Part shown: in pieces, positions 6,836 to 8,286 of the stretch
Numbering within the stretch: position 1 is the first letter of the stretch
Layout: each line of letters begins with the position of its first letter
Assembly: GCA_023411715.1 (NCBI GenBank)
Contig: JAEYOM010000207.1
Location: 1 to 8,286 of the forward strand
Reading direction: 5' to 3'
From: Bacillota bacterium
GTDB lineage: Bacteria > Bacillota > Clostridia > Acetivibrionales > DTU013
Length of the DNA: 8,286 bases
Notes under the pieces: model-generated
The model's input: only the letters and a program-made list of their open reading frames with translations
What the model was told of the DNA's origin: nothing
The model's database searches: none
Translations under genes and position numbers: made by a program

Positions 6836-7096
6836 ATGTTAGCCGAATTGCGCTCAAAATCACAGGTGACAATCCCGAAAGAGCTTGTAGACAAAATGGG
6901 GCTTTCCGAGGGGGATAAGCTGGATATTTTCGAAAAAGACGGTACCATTTGCATCATGCCGGTGGTCGTGTACCCGAAAAAGTATCTTGATGAACTCAAA
7001 GCGGAAATCGAGGAAACAAAAGCAAAGCTCGCCTCCGGCAGACAGCCTGCCTTTGATAACGTGGACGCGCTGTTTGCAAAATTGGAGGAAAACTGA
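6836..7096 (+). CDS. AbrB/MazE (SpoVT-AbrB domain) family antitoxin
   Basis: The 86-residue protein has a swapped-hairpin DNA-binding domain at residues 1-43: RSKSQVTIPKELVDKMGLSE followed by GDKLDIFEKDGTICIMPV, the classic SpoVT-AbrB pattern. A charged, probably helical segment follows (about 49-67). The tail FDNVDALFAKLEE (73-85) resembles the toxin-neutralising tails of RelB-type antitoxins. It should bind and inhibit the toxin encoded immediately downstream and repress the shared promoter. The start is ATG 6836, because GGAG (6823-6826) sits 9 bases before it; an in-frame TTG at 6821 overlaps that ribosome binding site. Its stop codon abuts the toxin ATG (TGAATG), so the two are tightly coupled. 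An AbrB-type antitoxin paired with a RelE-type toxin is a known mixed combination. Confidence 0.88.
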   Translation: MLAELRSKSQVTIPKELVDKMGLSEGDKLDIFEKDGTICIMPVVVYPKKYLDELKAEIEETKAKLASGRQPAFDNVDALFAKLEEN

Positions 7097-7357
7097 ATGG
7101 CCTATCAATTCACCTTTACAGGCCGTTTTAAGAAGCATTACCAAAAGCTGACCGAGCAGGAAAAACGGCAGTTGAGAATAAAGCTTGAACTGCTGGCCGA
7201 AAACCCATCGCATCCGTCCTTACGGACAAAGCGTATACAGGGAACAGCCGATTTGTTTGAATGCAGCGTCAATATGGATATTCGCATCATTTGGTACTAC
7301 GAGGACGATAAAATGATTATTCTTGTTGACGTAGGTCACCACGATATTTTGAAGTAA
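7097..7357 (+). CDS. RelE/ParE superfamily toxin (YafQ/RelE-like mRNA interferase)
   Basis: The 86-residue basic protein shows the compact RelE fold pattern: an N-terminal strand and helices with a Lys-rich face (residues 5-35), the NPSHPSLRTKRIQGTADLFE segment (36-55), then strands containing NMDIRIIWYYE (59-69, Arg63) and ILVDVGHHDILK (75-86). Arg63, His82 and Asp83 sit where family members keep catalytic or substrate-contact residues. Such toxins usually cut mRNA on the ribosome and stop growth when the antitoxin is degraded. ParE-like gyrase poisoning cannot be excluded by sequence alone, although the C-terminal His-Asp favours the RelE/YafQ side. GGAGG (7084-7088), inside the end of the antitoxin gene, lies 8 bases before the ATG. 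The gene is intact and of normal length. Confidence 0.88.
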   Translation: MAYQFTFTGRFKKHYQKLTEQEKRQLRIKLELLAENPSHPSLRTKRIQGTADLFECSVNMDIRIIWYYEDDKMIILVDVGHHDILK

Positions 7358-7370
7358 TTAAAGGTGAAGG

Positions 7371-8286
7371 ATGATTACGTTAAATCATATTAACAAATCA
7401 TTTCGTGTAGCAAAACGCAATTCGGGCTTTGGCAATGCTGTCAAAGCCCTCTTTTCGCGCGAACATGAAACAATACATGCACTTTCTGATGTCGGCTTTA
7501 CCATTAGAGATGGTGAAATGGTAGGTTACATCGGGCCGAACGGTGCGGGCAAGAGCACGACCATAAAAATTATGTGTGGCATCCTTACGCCCGACAGCGG
7601 TACTTGTGATATTAACGGGCGTACCCCCTGGAAGCAGCGCCTTCAGCATGTGCGGGATATTGGCGTTGTATTCGGCCAGCGCAGCCAATTATGGTGGGAC
7701 GTGCCAGTCGCCGACAGCTTTGAGCTAATTCGAGATATTTATGAGGTTGACGAGAAGATTTATTGCCGGAACCTTGATGAAATGGTTGAGCTTCTTAATC
7801 TTTCAGAAATCTTAAAAACTCCTACGCGCAGTCTCTCTCTTGGGCAGCGCATGCGTTGTGAAATTGCCGCGTCACTTTTACATAATCCAAAGATTTTATT
7901 TCTTGACGAACCGACAATAGGACTTGATGCCATATCAAAAATCGCCGTCCGGCAATTCATAAAAAAGCTGAACGCAGAGCACAAAACTACGGTTATCCTT
8001 ACCACTCACGACATGCTGGACATTGAAGCATTAACCGAACGAATCCTGCTTATCGGCAAAGGACGAATCCTGCTTGATGGTAAACTTAACGAATTGCTTC
8101 GGCGATCATCTCACAGAAAAACTTTGACCGTTGACTATATGGGAACTTTTCCATCTCTCAGCATGGGTATGACCCTCCTTGAACAAAAGGAAGGGCGAAT
8201 TGTCGTAGCGATTGACCCCTCGGTAGTGTCGGTATCCGATTCCATTGCCAGCATATCATCGCAGGTTGAAGTGCTCGACATCTCAG
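7371..8286 (+). CDS. ABC-2-type exporter ATP-binding protein (cut by right window edge)
   Basis: From ATG 7371, 305 codons are open to the edge. The nucleotide-binding domain is complete: Walker A GPNGAGKST (55-63), Q-loop Gln103 in VFGQRSQLWWDVP, signature LSLGQR (155-160), Walker B ILFLDEPT with Asp179-Glu180, D-loop GLDA, and switch His213 in TTHDM. The FGQRSQLWWD stretch and the LSLGQR signature point to the COG4586 branch of exporter ATPases, usually encoded beside two permease genes (COG4587 and COG3694 types). Those should lie just right of the window. The partial C-terminal domain after about residue 250 is typical of drug-, lipid- or peptide-export ATPases; the substrate is unknown. 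AGGTGAAGG lies directly upstream. The gene begins 13 bases after the toxin stop codon with no terminator between, so it is probably co-transcribed with the toxin-antitoxin pair. Only 2 of 20 arginine codons are AGA/AGG. Confidence 0.93.
   Translation, partial: MITLNHINKSFRVAKRNSGFGNAVKALFSREHETIHALSDVGFTIRDGEMVGYIGPNGAGKSTTIKIMCGILTPDSGTCDINGRTPWKQRLQHVRDIGVVFGQRSQLWWDVPVADSFELIRDIYEVDEKIYCRNLDEMVELLNLSEILKTPTRSLSLGQRMRCEIAASLLHNPKILFLDEPTIGLDAISKIAVRQFIKKLNAEHKTTVILTTHDMLDIEALTERILLIGKGRILLDGKLNELLRRSSHRKTLTVDYMGTFPSLSMGMTLLEQKEGRIVVAIDPSVVSVSDSIASISSQVEVLDIS

Noticed and set aside
7398..8005. Minus-strand open frames opposite the ABC gene (7398-7688, 7760-8005)
   Set aside because: They are antisense to the intact ABC ATPase with all nucleotide-binding motifs; no own start signals or domains are seen.
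1..8286. CRISPR arrays, tRNA or rRNA genes, transposases, phage genes
   Set aside because: No regularly spaced repeats, no cloverleaf-type tRNA sequence, and no transposase, integrase or phage motif was seen on either strand.

Overview
The window looks like a piece of a Clostridia-type (Bacillota) chromosome. The evidence is the gene order murA-ftsQ-sbp-ftsA-ftsZ, the presence of the small basic protein gene sbp, strong purine-rich ribosome binding sites, frequent AGG/AGA and ATA codons in the core genes, and an LtaS-type lipoteichoic acid synthase gene. Genus and species cannot be told from the sequence alone.

Left part (1-1829, minus strand): a nearly complete lipoteichoic acid synthase-type gene running leftward off the window edge. 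Its five N-terminal membrane segments and its whole set of catalytic-domain motifs are visible. The 60-75 bases to its right hold possible back-to-back promoters.

Centre (about 1889-6739, plus strand): a cell-division block. It has a MurA homologue lacking roughly its first 90 residues, then ftsQ (divIB), sbp, ftsA and ftsZ, closed by a strong intrinsic terminator at 6706-6739. FtsA and FtsZ form the membrane-anchored polymer of the division ring, FtsQ/DivIB is a bitopic divisome protein, and MurA normally makes the first committed peptidoglycan precursor. The murA truncation point coincides with the switch to the opposite-strand ltaS gene. This suggests that a rearrangement cut the ancestral wall/division cluster inside murA. 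A good sigma-A-type promoter now lies at that point.

Right part (6740-8286, plus strand): a separate unit with its own well-formed promoter. It holds an AbrB/MazE-fold antitoxin, a RelE/ParE-superfamily toxin and, 13 bases later, the ATPase gene of an ABC-2-type exporter that runs off the right edge. Arginine codon use changes sharply here (CGN instead of AGR), and the spoIIGA-sigE genes that often follow ftsZ in endospore formers are absent. The block therefore looks like accessory DNA placed behind the division operon.

No wholly new system is evident. The points most worth checking are the beheaded murA with a promoter over its start, and the toxin-antitoxin pair joined in one apparent transcription unit to an exporter. 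No stretch longer than 300 bases lacks a gene; the largest gap is 6650-6835.
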